Part shown: piece after piece, positions 11,201 through 24,313 of the stretch | How positions within the stretch are numbered: the first letter of the stretch is position 1 | Layout: each line of letters begins with the position of its first letter | Origin: Lamellibrachia columna | Taxonomy: Eukaryota; Annelida; Polychaeta; Sabellida; Siboglinidae | NCBI GenBank assembly: GCA_963662155.1 | Contig: OY759270.1 | Span: 11,110,926-11,174,925 of the forward strand | DNA: 64,000 nt | Direction of reading: 5' to 3' | The notes under the pieces: generated by a model | Seen by the model: the letters and a program-made list of their open reading frames with translations, nothing else | Databases searched by the model: none | Told to the model about the DNA's origin: nothing | Program-made: the position numbers and the translations under genes

Positions 11201-12290
11201 GTTTTTGCTTCAATCCTTTAAAAATAAAAATTTCTCACCATTTGGGGGGTGCTGGCAGGGGAAGACCCCACCTAAAATGTTGGCTTTGATCATTCCGTAC
11301 TCAGGGAACCCCCAGGGAAGATTTGACACTGTGTTTATCCTTGGCGTTATTTCCATAAATAAATGTCACCCTTTTATCACCCTTTGGGGGTTGTTGGCAG
11401 AGGGAAGGCCCCGCCTAAAATTGCTGGCATTGGTCATTCCATACTCAGGCAACCCCGCAGGAACAATTGACACTTTTTTATCATTCGCATTATTCCATTA
11501 AATAAGCATCACCCCATTAAACAAGTGAACCTTTTCTCACCCTTTGGGGGTTGCTGGCAAGGGGGAATCCCCCACCTAATATTGTTGGCATTGGTCATTC
11601 CATACTCAGGGAACCCCAAGGTAACATTTGGCACTGTTTTTAGCCTTGGCGCCATTCCCATAAATAAATGTACTTTTTGCCCCCTTTGATGGATGATTTC
11701 GGGGGCAACCCCACCAGCCCAGATCCGGCAGCAATGCATTTTAGGGGATGTCGGGGGTGGTCCATTCAGTCTCCAAGGAAACATTTGACATAATTTTTTC
11801 TTTCGCGCCAATCCATTAATTCGGCGTCATTGTATTAAATAAATGTCCCTTTTCTCACCTTTTGGGGGTTTCTGGCAGGGGGAAGGCCCTATTTAAAATT
11901 GCTGGCATTGGTCATTCAATACTCAGAGAACTCCATGAAAAAATTTGACACTGTTTTTAGCGTCGGTATCATTCCCGTAGATAAATGCCCCTCTTTTCGC
12001 ACCCTTTCGGGTTGCTGGCAGGAGGAATCCCCCACCTAAAATTGCTTGCATTGGTCACTCCATATTCAGGGAACCCAAATGGAACATTTGGCTCTGTTTT
12101 TAGCCATGGCGCCATTCCCATAAATAAAATAATGTACTTTTTTTCGATTGGTGATTTCGGGGGCAACCCCCACCACTTAACTGCCAGGAACGCATTGTTT
12201 TTTAGGTGTCGGGGGTGGCTTCTTCAGTCCATGGGGTTCAAACCTTTTGGCGTCGTTTACATAAATAAAACTCAGGGCTCCCCTGTTGAC

Positions 12291-12923
12291 CAGAGCTTCC
12301 ACCATATGCAGGCGGTGGCGATGTTGGTTAATCGGTGTTACGTAATTCTGACTTGACCAGGTCAGACAGACTGCATGAATGGCTTGACGTGGTCGCGACG
12401 AGAGTGACCATTAAGCACTTTTGCCACTAGTCGAACTCGGCCCAGGGGACCCGAACTTAGAGGCGTAGAAAACGAGAATCGTTTAACATAAGGACGCGCG
12501 GGAGTCACCCTAAGAGCAATGGGCCGCTGAGAATGTTGGTTGGAAATGCAATTAAACAATGTACGTCCTCAGATTTTTCGGTTTTCTCAACTGAAAGAGG
12601 GTTGAGGAGGTTGCCGACAGGTTTACTGTCACAACAGCCATGGATATTTCTAATCCAGTGCTTTGGTAATGTTGGTGGTTCAAGCCCGCGCAACACACGG
12701 TGGTGCGTACATGGGGCGAGGCCTGGCTTCAAGTGTCAACGTTCTTGACATCCAGAAGATCTGAGCTCTTAGGACCTAACTGATGTTCAACCATGCTGCT
12801 TTTGGGTGTGACAGGGTGTCAGTGTTCGTTGGCAAAAGACCGTGTTGCATAAGTTGCAGGAGAGTTTACAAAAACTCGGCTACACGGAGGTTTTCAACAA
12901 CATTGACACCACAAAGGAGGACT
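12291..12923. other. Unassigned stretch
   Basis: No gene recognised. GGTTCAAGCCC near 12678 resembles a Pol III B box, but no paired A box was found. Open frames here (12505-12732 minus, 12533-12748 plus) overlap each other and resemble nothing known. Confidence 0.3.
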
Positions 12924-13028
12924 GGCTCACTCACTCACTCACTCACTCACTCACTCACTCACTCACTCACTCACTCACTCACTCACTCACTCACTCACTC
13001 ACTCACTCACTCACTCACCCACTCACTC
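12924..13028. repeat. (CTCA)n microsatellite
   Basis: About 25 copies of the tetranucleotide, nearly perfect. It creates 'THSLTHSL' open frames that are not genes. It most likely grew from the tail of the adjacent LINE. Confidence 0.95.
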
Positions 13029-13330
13029 AGTCCTCGTCGCTCCCACTGGAGTATAAGGCGCCAACAAATCTTCTCCAGTCAGCACGATCTTGGGCAAGTT
13101 AGCCAAGTTAATCCAGGTCTTCTCAGCCGGTATTCATTTCTTCTTCAACAGTCCTTCTCCAGGTGTCCAGTGGTCTACCTCTTTTTATTTCCCAGGTGGT
13201 GTCCATTTGAAGAAGATTGTTCCTGTCCGTGTGGAGAACGTGGTCAAGCCATCCCCATCTTCTCTACTTTACCTCATCTACGACGTTGTTGGAGGAGGAC
13301 ATGTGACTATTAATGTATCCAGTATCCATC
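12924..13330 (-). mobile_element. RTE-like LINE C-terminal fragment with (GAGT)n tail
   Basis: Plus-strand (CTCA)n at 12924-13028 is, on the minus strand, a (TGAG)n tract directly after coding remains. Minus-strand translation near 13180-13050 gives 'GRPLDTWRRTVEEEM', then 'LAQDRADWRRFVGA', the characteristic end of RTE-like (EndoRT) ORFs (GRP-x-x-TWRR ... LAQDR-x-x-W). A frameshift or stop between these blocks shows decay. The microsatellite is the normal 3' tail of such elements. Confidence 0.6.
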
Positions 13331-13493
13331 CATGTTTACATTTTTGTAGCATATCTCCGTCAATTTAAATGTGTTGCCCCGCTGACGGTGCTAGCTAGGT
13401 GCTACAGTCGACCGCACCTGGGAAACTTCACTTATCTACCTAACTACAATACGGAATATCAATAGTGTAGTAGTAGTGTAGTCATGCTCACTT

Positions 13494-13499
13494 TTTATT
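13494..13499 (-). promoter_or_regulatory. Candidate polyadenylation signal of the tetraspanin gene
   Basis: AATAAA on the minus strand about 300 nt downstream of the tetraspanin stop codon (13801-13799). The intervening 13500-13798 is AT-rich and gene-free, as expected of a 3' UTR. This is one candidate; the true cleavage site is unknown. Confidence 0.35.
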
Positions 13500-13798
13500 G
13501 CAAAATAAAAAATATTGTACAAATGCTGAAGAATTGGAGGTCTAAATTGAGCGTGAAAAACGAGACAAGGAATTAATTTGATATATTTTTTATGTTCGGC
13601 AATACGTTCTATGCCAATATTCCCCTGCTACAATTACGTATATATATATATATATGCTATGCACGAGAAAAAATTACTTATGTTGTATAGTGCCTCCTCT
13701 CGTTCCCTCCAGGCGCTACTATACTACTTATTTATAATAATATATTGCTAGTAATTGAATTTTCGGTTTAACTCCATTGGTTTAACATCGGCACTTGT

Positions 13799-14185
13799 CT
13801 ACACCCTGTATGAGTATCTTCTAGGCTTCCCTTTGACACCGGCCATGGGAGAGGGCATCGTCGTTTTCCCCTTTATTGTCGCCCTACACTTAATAGCGTC
13901 CAAAGCAGACGACTGTGGGATCAAAGACGTCGTATTCAAATCGGTTCTCGAAGTGTTGACTCTCGTTGTCGGCGTCGTGTTTTGGTACAGCAAGTTTTCA
14001 GACAGGCCAACCATCATGGCGAACAACCTGCGTTTCTCATCCCGGAAGGCCAGCGCACGCAGGAACCGGTGCCGAAGCGTCTTGAAGAGGCAAACTGCCA
14101 GTGCCGTGCAGCAGACGTCAACGAGCGTATTGGCGACTGCGAAAGCCACGTGAATGTTTGTGTAGTCGCGGATCATTGAGCTCAC
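13799..14185 (-). CDS. Tetraspanin, terminal exon (TM4 and cytosolic tail)
   Basis: Last coding exon, 128 codons plus TAG. The acceptor is a pyrimidine-containing TTTGATGTTGCAG ending at 14186, and the exon opens in phase 0 with 'VSSMIRDYTN'. About 20 hydrophobic residues follow ('VAFAVANTLVDVCCTALAVCLF') as TM4, then 'KTLRHRFLRAL', a basic juxtamembrane start of the tail. The spacing from the last loop cysteine (in the preceding exon, 46 kb upstream) to TM4 matches tetraspanins such as CD9. The tail after TM4 is about 90 residues, longer than the usual 5-20. An overlapping plus-strand frame at 13755-14153 is treated as a shadow, because only the minus strand completes the tetraspanin fold and phase. 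On its own this exon could be mistaken for a GPCR TM7/helix 8. Confidence 0.78.
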   Translation of the reverse strand: MSSMIRDYTNIHVAFAVANTLVDVCCTALAVCLFKTLRHRFLRALAFRDEKRRLFAMMVGLSENLLYQNTTPTTRVNTSRTDLNTTSLIPQSSALDAIKCRATIKGKTTMPSPMAGVKGKPRRYSYRV

Positions 14186-14565
14186 CTGCAACATCAAATA
14201 GCAATGTGAGACGAGTTGTTCTTCAGAGGAATGTACAACGATTTTCATTGGTTAACAAAACTGCTGTTTTATGAGACATCGTAACATTGAATTAATTAGT
14301 ATTGATAGCATATCGGTAGGTTACAAACTTTTAATATACGATGGCCGAGAAGGTTCATCGCTGTTGTGTGCTGAATTATGCAACACGATGGACCGATGCC
14401 CGATTCGATGCGCTATGTGATAAAGCGATGTGATGGTCATCCCGTTGTTAATTTAATACATATCTAAATTTATCGTATTTCACTTTTTTTTATTTGAAAA
14501 TATTTATTATGTACGCCTGTACTCTTCAGCCACGATGGCTGCAAAGTGAATTAAACTTATTTTTT
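14186..14565. other. Unique acceptor-proximal part of the giant intron
   Basis: About 380 bp of AT-rich, non-satellite DNA between the satellite edge and the TM4-exon acceptor. It probably represents what is left of the pre-expansion intron. No gene or repeat seen. Confidence 0.6.
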
Positions 14566-17500
14566 TACGGCACGTACCGACCCTAGACAAGGCTTTGTAT
14601 TGATGTAAACTAGGTGATTCATACACATGGTGGAGCCAAGTGACGGGAAACCTAGACTACCGCACATACCGACTTCAGACAAGGCTTTGTGTTGACGTAG
14701 ACTAGGTGATTCATACACATGGTGGAGCCAAGTGACGGGAAACCTGGACTACCGCACATACCGACTTTAGACAAGGCTTTGTGTTGATGTAGACTAGGTG
14801 ATTAATACACATGGTGGAGCCAAGTGAGGGGAAACCTAGACTACTGCACATACCGACTTTAGACAAGGCTTTGTGTTGACGTAGACTAGGTGATTCATAC
14901 ACATGGTGGAGCCAAGTGACGGGAAACCTAGACTACCGCACATACCGACTTTAGACAAGGCTTTGTGTTGATGTAGACTAGGTGATTAATACACATGGTG
15001 GAGCCAAGTGACGGGAAACCTAGACTACTGCACATACCGACTTTAGACAAGGCTTTGTGTTGATGTAGACTAGGTGATTCATACACATGGTGGAGCCAAG
15101 TGACGGGAAACCTAGACTACCGCACATACCGACTTTAGACAAGGCTTTGTGTTGATGTAGACTAGGTGATTAATACACATGGTGGAGCCAAGTGACGGGA
15201 AACCTAGACTACTGCACATACCGACTTTAGACAAGGCTTTGTGTTGACGTAGACTAGGTGATTCATACACATGGTGGAGCTAAATGACGGGAAACCTAGA
15301 CTACCGCACATACCGACTTCAGACAAGGCTTTGTGTTGATGTAGACTAGGTGATTCATACACATGGTGGAGCCAAGTGACGGGAAACCTAGACTACAGCA
15401 CATACCGACTTTAGACAAGGCTTTGTGTTGATGTAGACTAGGTGATTCATACACATGGTGGAGCCAAGTGACGGGAAACCTAGACTACCGCACATACCGA
15501 CCCTAGACAAGGCTTTGTATTGATGTAGACTAGATGATTCATACACATGGTGGAGCCAAGTGACGGGAAACCTAGACTACCGCACATATCGACTTTAGAC
15601 AAGGCTTTGTGTTGATGTAGACTAGGTGATTCATACACATGGTGGAGCCAAGTGACGGGAAACCTAGAGTACTGCACATACCGACTTTAGACAAGGCTTT
15701 GTGTTGACGTAGACTAGGTGATTCATACACATGGTGGAGCCAAGTGACGGGAAACCTAGGCTACTGCACATATCGACTTTAGACAAGGCTTTGTGTTGAT
15801 GTAGACTAGGTGATTCATACACATGGTGGAGCCAAGTGACGGGAAACCTAGACTACCGCACATACCGACTTAGACAAGGCTTTGTGTTGATGTAGACTAG
15901 GTGATTCATACACATGGTGGAGCCAAGTGACGGGAAACCTAGACTACTGCACATACCGACTTTAGACGCTTTGTGTTGACGTAGACTAGGTGATTCATAC
16001 ACATGGTGGAGCCAAGTGACGGGAAACCTAGACTACCGCACATACCGACTTTAGACAAGGCTTTGTGTTGATGTAGACTAGTTGATTCATACACATGGTG
16101 GAGCCAAGTGACGGGAAGACTACCGCACATACCGACTTTAGACAAGGCTTTGTGTTGATGTAGACTAGGTGATTCATACACATGGTGGAGCCAAGTGACG
16201 GGAAACCTAGACTACCGCACATACCGACTTTAGACAAGGCTATGTGTTGATGTAGACTAGGTGATTCATACACATGGTGGAGCCAAGTGACGGGAAACCT
16301 AGACTACCGCACATACCGACTTCAGACAAGGCTTTGTGTTGACGTAGACTAGGTGATTCATACACGTGGTGGAGCCAAGTGACGGGAAACCTAGACTACC
16401 GCACATACCGACTTCAGACAAGGCTTTGTGTTGACGTAGACTAGGTGATTCATACACATGGTGGAGCCAAGTGACGGGAAACCTAGACTACCGCACATAC
16501 CGACTTTAGACAAGGCTTTGTGTTGATGTAGACTAGGTGATTCATAAACATGGTGGAGCCAAGTGACGGGAAACCTAGACTACCGCACATACCGACTTCA
16601 GACAAGGCTTTGTGTTGACGTAGACTAGGTGAATCATACACATGGTGGAGCCAAGTGACGGGAAACCTAGACTACCGCACATACCGACTTTAGACAAGGC
16701 TTTGTGTTGATGTAGACTAGGTGATTCATACACGTGGTGGAGCCAAGTGACGGGAAACCTAGACTACCGCACATACCGACTTTAGACAAGGCTTTGTGTT
16801 GATGTAGACTAGGTGATTCATACACATGGTGGAGCCAAGTGACGGGAAACCTAGACTACCGCACATACCGACTTCAGACAAAGCTTTGTGTTGATGTAGA
16901 CTAGGTGATTCATACACATGGTGGAGCCAAGTGACGGGAAACCTAGACTACCGCACATACCGACTTTAGACAAGGCTTTGTGTTGACGTAGACTAGGCGA
17001 TTCATACACATGGTGGAGCCAAGTGACGGGAATCCTAGACTACCGCGTATACCGACCCTAGACAAGGCTTTGTATTGATGTAGACTAGGTGATTCATACA
17101 CATGGTGGAGCCAAGTGACGGGAAACCTAGACGACCGCACATACCGACCCTAGACAAGGCTTTGTATTGATGTAGACTAGGTAATTCATACACATGGTGG
17201 AGCCAAGTGACGGGAAACCTAGACTACCGCACATACCGACTTTAGACATGGCTTTGTGTTGACGTAGACTAGGTGATTCATACACATGGTGGAGCCAAGT
17301 GACGGGAAACCTAGACTACCGCACATACCGACTTTAGACAAGGCTTTGTGTTGATATAGACTAGGTGATTCATAAACATGGTGGAGCCAAGTGAAGGGAA
17401 ACCTAGACTACCGCACATACCGACTTCAGACAAGGCTTTGTGTTGATGTAGACTAGGTGATTCATACACATGGTGGAGCCAAGTGACGGGAAACCTAGAC

Positions 17501-20500
17501 TACCGCACATACCGACTTCAGACAAGGCTTTGTGTTGACGTAGACTAGGTGATTCATACACATGGTGGAGCCAAGTGACGGGAAACCTAGACTACCGCAC
17601 ATACCGACTTTAGACATGGCTTTGTGTTGACGTAGACTAGGTGATTCATACACATGGTGGAGCCAAGTGACGGGAAACCTAGACTACCGCACATACCGAC
17701 TTTAGACAAGGCTTTGTGTTGATGTAGACTAGGTGATTCATAAACATGGTGGAGCCAAGTGACGGGAAACCTAGACTACCGCACATACCGACTTCAGACA
17801 AGGCTTTGTGTTGATGTAGACTAGGTGATTCATACACATGGTGGAGCCAAGTGACGGGAAACCTAGACTACCGCACATACCGACTTCAGACAAGGCTTTG
17901 TGTTGACGTAGACTAGGTGATTCATACACATGGTGGAGCCAAGTGACGGGAAACCTAGACTACCGCACATACCGACTTTAGACATGGCTTTGTGTTGACG
18001 TAGACTAGGTGATTCATACACATGGTGGAGCCAAGTGACGGGAAACCTAGACTACCGCACATACCGACTTTAGACAAGGCTTTGTGTTGATGTAGACTAG
18101 GTGATTCATAAACATGGTGGAGCCAAGTGACGGGAAACCTAGACTACCGCACATACCGACTTCAGACAAGGCTTTGTGTTGATGTAGACTAGGTGATTCA
18201 TAAACATGGTGGAGCCAAGTGACGGGAAACGTAGACTACCGCACATACCGACTTCAGACAAGGCTTTGTGTTGATGTAGACTAGGTGATTCATACTCATG
18301 GTGGAGTCAAGTGACGGGAAACCTAGACTACCGCACATACCGACTTCAGACAAGGCTTTGTGTTGACGTAGACTAGGTGATTCATACACATGGTGGAGCC
18401 AAATGACGGGAAACCTAGAGTACTGCACATACCGACTTTAAACAAGGCTTTGTGTTGACGTAGACTAGGTGATTCATACACATGGTGGAGCCAAGTGACG
18501 GGAAACCTAGGCTACTGCACATATCGACTTTAGACAAGGGTTTGTGTTGATGTAGACTAGGTGATTCATACACATGGTGGAGCCAAGTGACGGGAAACCT
18601 AGACTACCGCACATACCGACTTTAGACAAGGCTTTGTGTTGATGTAGACTAGGTGATTCATACACATGGTGGAGCCAAGTGACGGGAAACTTAGACTACT
18701 GCACATACCGACTTTAGACAAGGCTTTGTGTTGACGTAGACTAGGTGATTCATACACATGGTGGAGCCAAGTGACGGGAAACCTAGACTACCGCACATAC
18801 CGACTTTAGACAAGGCTTTGTGTTGATGTAGACTAGTTGATTCATACACATGGTGGAGCCAAGTGACGGGAAACCTAGAATACCGCACATACCGACTTTA
18901 GACAAGGCTTTGTGTTGATGTAGACTAGGTGATTCATACACATGGTGGCGCCAAGTGACGGGAAACCTAGACTACTGCACATATCGACTTTAGACAAGGC
19001 TTTGTGTTGATGTAGACTAGGTGATTCATACACATGGTGGAGCCAAGTGACGGGAAACCTAGACTACCGCACATACCGACTTTAGACAAAGCTTTGTGTT
19101 GATGTAGACTAGGTGATTCATACACATGGTGGAGCCAAGTGACGGGAAACCTAGACTACTGCACATACCGACTTTAGACAAGGCTTTGTGTTGACGTAGA
19201 CTAGGTGATTCATACACATGGTGGAGCCAAGTGACGGGAAACCTAGACTACCGCACATACCGACTTTAGACAAGGCTTTGTGTTGATGTAGACTAGGTGA
19301 TTCATACACATGGTGGAGCCAAGTGACGGGAAACCTAGCCTACCGCACATACCGACTTTAGACAAGGCTTTGTGTTGATGTAGACTAGGTGATTCATACA
19401 CCTGGTGGAGCCAAGTGACGGGAAACGTAGACTACTGCACATATCGACTTTAGACAAGGATTTGTGTTGATGTAGACTAGGTGATTCATACACATGGTGG
19501 AGCCAAGTGACGGGAAACCTAGACTACCGCACATACCGACTTTAGACAAGGCTTTTTTGTTGATGTAGACTAGGTGATTCATACAAATGGTGGTGCCAAG
19601 TGACGGGAAACCTAGACTACCGCACATACCGACTTTAGACAAGGCTTTGTGTTGATGTAGACTAGGTGATTCATACACATGGTGGAGCTAAATGACGGGA
19701 AACCTAGACTACCGCACATACCGACTTCAGACAAGGCTATGTGTTGATGTAGACTAGGTGATTCATACACATGGTGGAGCCAAGTGACGGGAAACCTAGA
19801 CTACCGCACATACCGACTTTAGACAAGGCTTTGTGTTGATGTAGACTAGGTGATTCATACACATGGTGGAGCCAAGTGACGGGAAACCTAGACTACTGCA
19901 CATACCGACTTTAGACAAGGCTTTGTGTTGACGTAGACTAGGTGATTCATACACATGGTGGAGCCAAGTGACGGGAAACCTAGACTACCGCACATACCGA
20001 CTTTAGACAAGGCTTTGTGTTGATGTAGACTAGTTGATTCATACACATGGTGGAGCCAAGTGACGGGAAACCTAGAATACCGCACATACCGACTTTAGAC
20101 AAGGCTTTGTGTTGATGTAGACTAGGTGATTCATACACATGGTGGCGCCAAGTGACGGGAAACCTAGACTACTGCACATATCGACTTTAGACAAGGCTTT
20201 GTGTTGATGTAGACTAGGTGATTCATACACATGGTGGAGCCAAGTGACGGGAAACCTAGACTACCGCACATACCGACTTTAGACAAAGCTTTGTGTTGAT
20301 GTAGACTAGGTGATTCATACACATGGTGGAGCCAAGTGACGGGAAACCTAGACTACTGCACATACCGACTTTAGACAAGGCTTTGTGTTGACGTAGACTA
20401 GGTGATTCATACACATGGTGGAGCCAAGTGACGGGAAACCTAGACTACCGCACATACCGACTTTAGACAAGGCTTTGTGTTGATGTAGACTAGGTGATTC

Positions 20501-23500
20501 ATACACATGGTGGAGCCAAGTGACGGGAAACCTAGCCTACCGCACATACCGACTTTAGACAAGGCTTTGTGTTGATGTAGACTAGGTGATTCATACACCT
20601 GGTGGAGCCAAGTGACGGGAAACGTAGACTACTGCACATATCGACTTTAGACAAGGATTTGTGTTGATGTAGACTAGGTGATTCATACACATGGTGGAGC
20701 CAAGTGACGGGAAACCTAGACTACCGCACATACCGACTTTAGACAAGGCTTTTTTGTTGATGTAGACTAGGTGATTCATACAAATGGTGGAGCCAAGTGA
20801 CGGGAAACCTAGACTACCGCACATACCGACTTTAGACAAGGCTTTGTGTTGATGTAGACTAGGTGATTCATACACATGGTGGAGCTAAATGACGGGAAAC
20901 CTAGACTACCGCACATACCGACTTCAGACAAGGCTATGTGTTGATGTAGACTAGGTGATTCATACACATGGTGGAGCCAAGTGACGGGAAACCTAGACTA
21001 CCGCACATACCGACTTTAGACAAGGCTTTGTGTTGATGTAGACTAGGTGATTCATACACATGGTGGAGCCAAGTGACGGGAAACCTAGACTACTGCACAT
21101 ACCGACTTTAGACAAGGCTTTGTGTTGACGTAGACTAGGTGATTCATACACATGGTGGAGCCAAGTGACGGGAAACCTAGACTACCGCACATACCGACTT
21201 TAGACAAGGCTTTGTGTTGATGTAGACTAGGTGATTCATACACATGGTGGAGCCAAGTGACGGGAAACCTAGACTACCGCACATACCGACTTTAGACAAG
21301 GCTATGTGTTGATGTAGACTAGGTGATTCATACACATGGTGGAGCCAAGTGACGGGAAACCTAGACTACCGCACATACCGACTTCAGACAAGGCTTTGTG
21401 TTGACGTAGACTAGGTGATTCATACACGTGGTGGAGCCAAGTGACGGGAAACCTAGACTACCGCACATACCGACTTCAGACAAGGCTTTGTGTTGACGTA
21501 GACTAGGTGATTCATACACATGGTGGAGCCAAGTGACGGGAAACCTAGACTACCGCACATACCGACTTTAGACAAGGCTTTGTGTTGATGTAGACTAGGT
21601 GATTCATAAACATGGTGGAGCCAAGTGACGGGAAACCTAGACTACCGCACATACCGACTTCAGACAAGGCTTTGTGTTGATGTAGACTAGGTGATTCATA
21701 CACATGGTGGAGCCAAGTGACGGGAAACCTAGACTACCGCACATACCGACTTCAGACAAGGCTTTGTGTTGATGTAGACTAGGTGATTCTTACATATGGT
21801 GGAGCCAATTGACGGGAAACCTAGACTACCGCACATACCGACTTTAGACAAGGCTTTGTGTTGACGTAGACTAGGTGATTCATACACGTGGTGGAGCCAA
21901 GTGACGGGAAACCTAGACTACCGCACATACCGACTTTAGACAAGGCTATGTGTTGATGTAGACTAGGTGATTCATACACATGGTGGAGCCAAGTGACGGG
22001 AAACCTAGACTACCGCACATACCGACTTTAGACAAGGCTTTGTGTTGACGTAGACTAGGCGATTCATACACATGGTGGAGCCAAGTGACGGGAATCCTAG
22101 ACTACCGCGCATACCGACCCTAGACAAGGCTTTGTATTGATGTAGACTAGGTGATTCATACACATGGTGGAGCCAAGTGACGGGAAACCTAGACGACCGC
22201 ACATACCGACCCTAGACAAGGCTTTGTATTGATGTAGACTAGGTGATTCATACACATGGTGGAGCCAAGTGACGGGAAACCTAGACTACCGCACATACCG
22301 ACTTTAGACATGGCTTTGTGTTGACGCAGACTAGGTGATTCATACACATGGTGGAGCCAAGTGACGGGAAACCTAGACTACCGCACATACCGACTTTAGA
22401 CAAGGCTTTGTGTTGATGTAGACTAGGTGATTCATAAACATGGTGGAGCCAAGTGACGGGAAACCTAGACTACCGCACATACCGACTTCAGACAAGGCTT
22501 TGTGTTGATGTAGACTAGGTGATTCATACACATGGTGGATCCAAGTGAAGGGAAACCTAGACTACCGCACATACCGACTTCAGACAAGGCTTTGTGTTGA
22601 CGTAGACTAGGTGATTCATACACATGGTGGAGCCAAGTGACGGGAAACCTAGACTACCGCACATACCGACTTTAGACATGGCTTTGTGTTGACGTAGACT
22701 AGGTGATTCATACACATGGTGGAGCCAAGTGACGGGAAACCTAGACTACCGCACATTCCGACTTTAGACAAGGCTTTGTGTTGATGTAGACTAGGTGATT
22801 CATAAACATGGTGGAGCCAAGTGACGGGAAACCTAGACTACCGCACATACCGACTTCAGACAAGGCTTTGTGTTGATGTAGACTAGGTGATTCATACACA
22901 TGGTGGAGTCAAGTGACGGGAAACCTAGACTACCGCACATATCGACTTTAGACAAGGCTTTGTATTGATGTAGACTAGGTGATTCATACACATGGTGGAG
23001 CCAAGTGATGGGATACCTAGACTACCGCACATACCGACTTCAGACGAGGCTTTGTGTTGACGTAGACTAGGTGATTCATACACATGGTGGAGCCAAGTGA
23101 CGGGAAACTTAGACTACCGCACATACCGACTTCAGACAAGGCTTTGTGTTGACGTAGACTAGGTGATTCATACACATGGTGGAGCCAAATGACGGGAAAC
23201 CTAGAGTACTGCACATACCGACTTTAGACAAGGCTTTGTGTTGACGTAGACTAGGTGATTCATACACATGGTGGAGCCAAGTGACGGGAAACCTAGGCTA
23301 CTGCACATATCGACTTTAGACAAGGCTTTGTGTTGAAGTAGACTAGGTGATTCATACACATGGTGGAGCCAAGTGACGGGAAACCTAGACTACCGCACAT
23401 ACCGACTTTAGACATGGCTTTGTGTTGATGTAGACTAGGTGATTCATACACATGGTGGAGCCAAGTGACGGGAAACCTAGACTACTGCACATACCAACTT

Positions 23501-24313
23501 TAGACAAGGCTTTGTGTTGACGTAGACTAGGTGATTCATACACATGGTGGAGCCAAGTGACGGGAAACCTAGACTACCGCACATACCGACTTTAGACAAG
23601 GCTTTGTGTTGATGTAGACTAGTTGATTCATACACATGGTGGAGCCAAGTGACGGGAAACCTAGACTACCGCACATACCGACTTCAGACAAGGCTTTGTA
23701 TTGATGTAGACTAGGTGATTCATACACATGGTGGAGCCAAGTGACGGGAAACCTAGACTACCGCACATACCGATTTTAGACAAGGCTTTGTGTTGATGTA
23801 GACTAGGTGATTCATACACATGGTGGAGTCAAGTGACGGGAAACCTAGACTACCGCACATACCGACTTTAGACAAGGCTTTGTGTTGACGTAGACTAGGT
23901 GATTCATACACGTGGTGGAGCCAAGTGACGGGAAACCTAGACTACCGCACATACCGACTTTAGACAAGGCTTTGTGTTGACGTAGACTAGGTGATTCATA
24001 CACATGGTGGAGCCAAGTGACGGGAAACCTAGACTACCGCACATACCGACTTTAGACAAGGCTTGGTATTGATGTAGACTAGGTGATTCATACACATGGT
24101 GGAGCCAAGTGACGGGAAACCTAGACTACCGCACATACCGACTTCAGACAAGGCTTTGTGTTGATGTAGACTAGGTGATTCATACACATGGTGGAGCCAA
24201 GTGACGGGAAACCTAGACTACCGCACATACCGACTTCAGACAAGGCTTTGTGTTGATGTAGACTAGGTGATTCATACACATGGTGGAGCCAAGTGACGGG
24301 AAACCTAGACTAC
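14566..24313 (-). repeat. 92-bp exon-boundary satellite, segment 1
   Basis: About 106 tandem monomers, head to tail. On the minus strand the monomer is 31 nt matching the end of the tetraspanin loop exon (CTACATCAACACAAAGCC, then TTGTCTRAAGTCG), followed by GTATGT and 55 more nt ending AATCACCTAGT. The array edge at 14566 is a partial, diverged copy (donor GTACGT) that breaks into unique intron after about 15 bp. Period 92 is not divisible by 3, and one frame has TAG soon after the donor, so no long protein is encoded. Variants such as GGTCGG/TGTATTG (14.57, 15.5, 17.05 kb) and CATAAACATGG recur at irregular multiples of 92. Confidence 0.93.
18550..20944. repeat. Tandem block duplication of 1,197 bp (13 monomers)
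   Basis: Private variants recur exactly 1,197 bp apart: the TTAGAATACCGC monomer (18,878 and 20,075), GGTGGCGCCAAG, ACCTGGTGGAG, the GGCTTTTTTGTTG 1-bp insertion (19,550 and 20,747) and GGAGCTAAATGACG. 1,197 is 13 x 92 plus that inserted base. The copies differ at very few sites, so the duplication is recent. Confidence 0.85.

Larger units (their letters stand above)
8816..12290. mobile_element. Foldback-like element with long inverted arms made of subrepeats
   Basis: The left end (8816-9010) and the reverse complement of the right end (12290-12100) align closely. Both have TTATGTAAACGACGC, then CCCCATGGACTGAAG, a CCACCCCCGACA block, GGGGTTGCCCCCGAAATCA, and TTATTTATGGGAATGGCG. Inside each arm a unit of about 142 bp (CTGCCAGCAACCCCTAA ... 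TTATTTATGGGAATGACGCCAAGGC ... GGTTCCCTGAGTATGGAATGACC) is repeated. Left-arm copies occur near 9091, 9233, 9377 and 9519; right-arm copies in opposite orientation near 11250, 11395, 11555, 11871 and 12013. A second internal copy of the terminal block lies at about 11655-11780 (minus). No transposase is visible. Foldback-type (FB/Galileo-like) architecture is inferred; target duplications were not identified. Confidence 0.6.

Noticed and set aside
12783..13313. Plus-strand frame with repeated 'THSL' as a repetitive protein
   Set aside because: It is the (CTCA)n microsatellite read through. The flank is a minus-strand LINE remnant.
13755..14153. Plus-strand 132-residue frame as a gene
   Set aside because: It overlaps the tetraspanin TM4 exon, which has family features and matching splice phase on the other strand.
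13799..14248. GPCR C-terminus (TM7 plus helix 8)
   Set aside because: A single hydrophobic segment followed by basic residues suggested this at first. The NPxxY motif is absent, and the phase-matched upstream exons with CCG and four TM segments show a tetraspanin.
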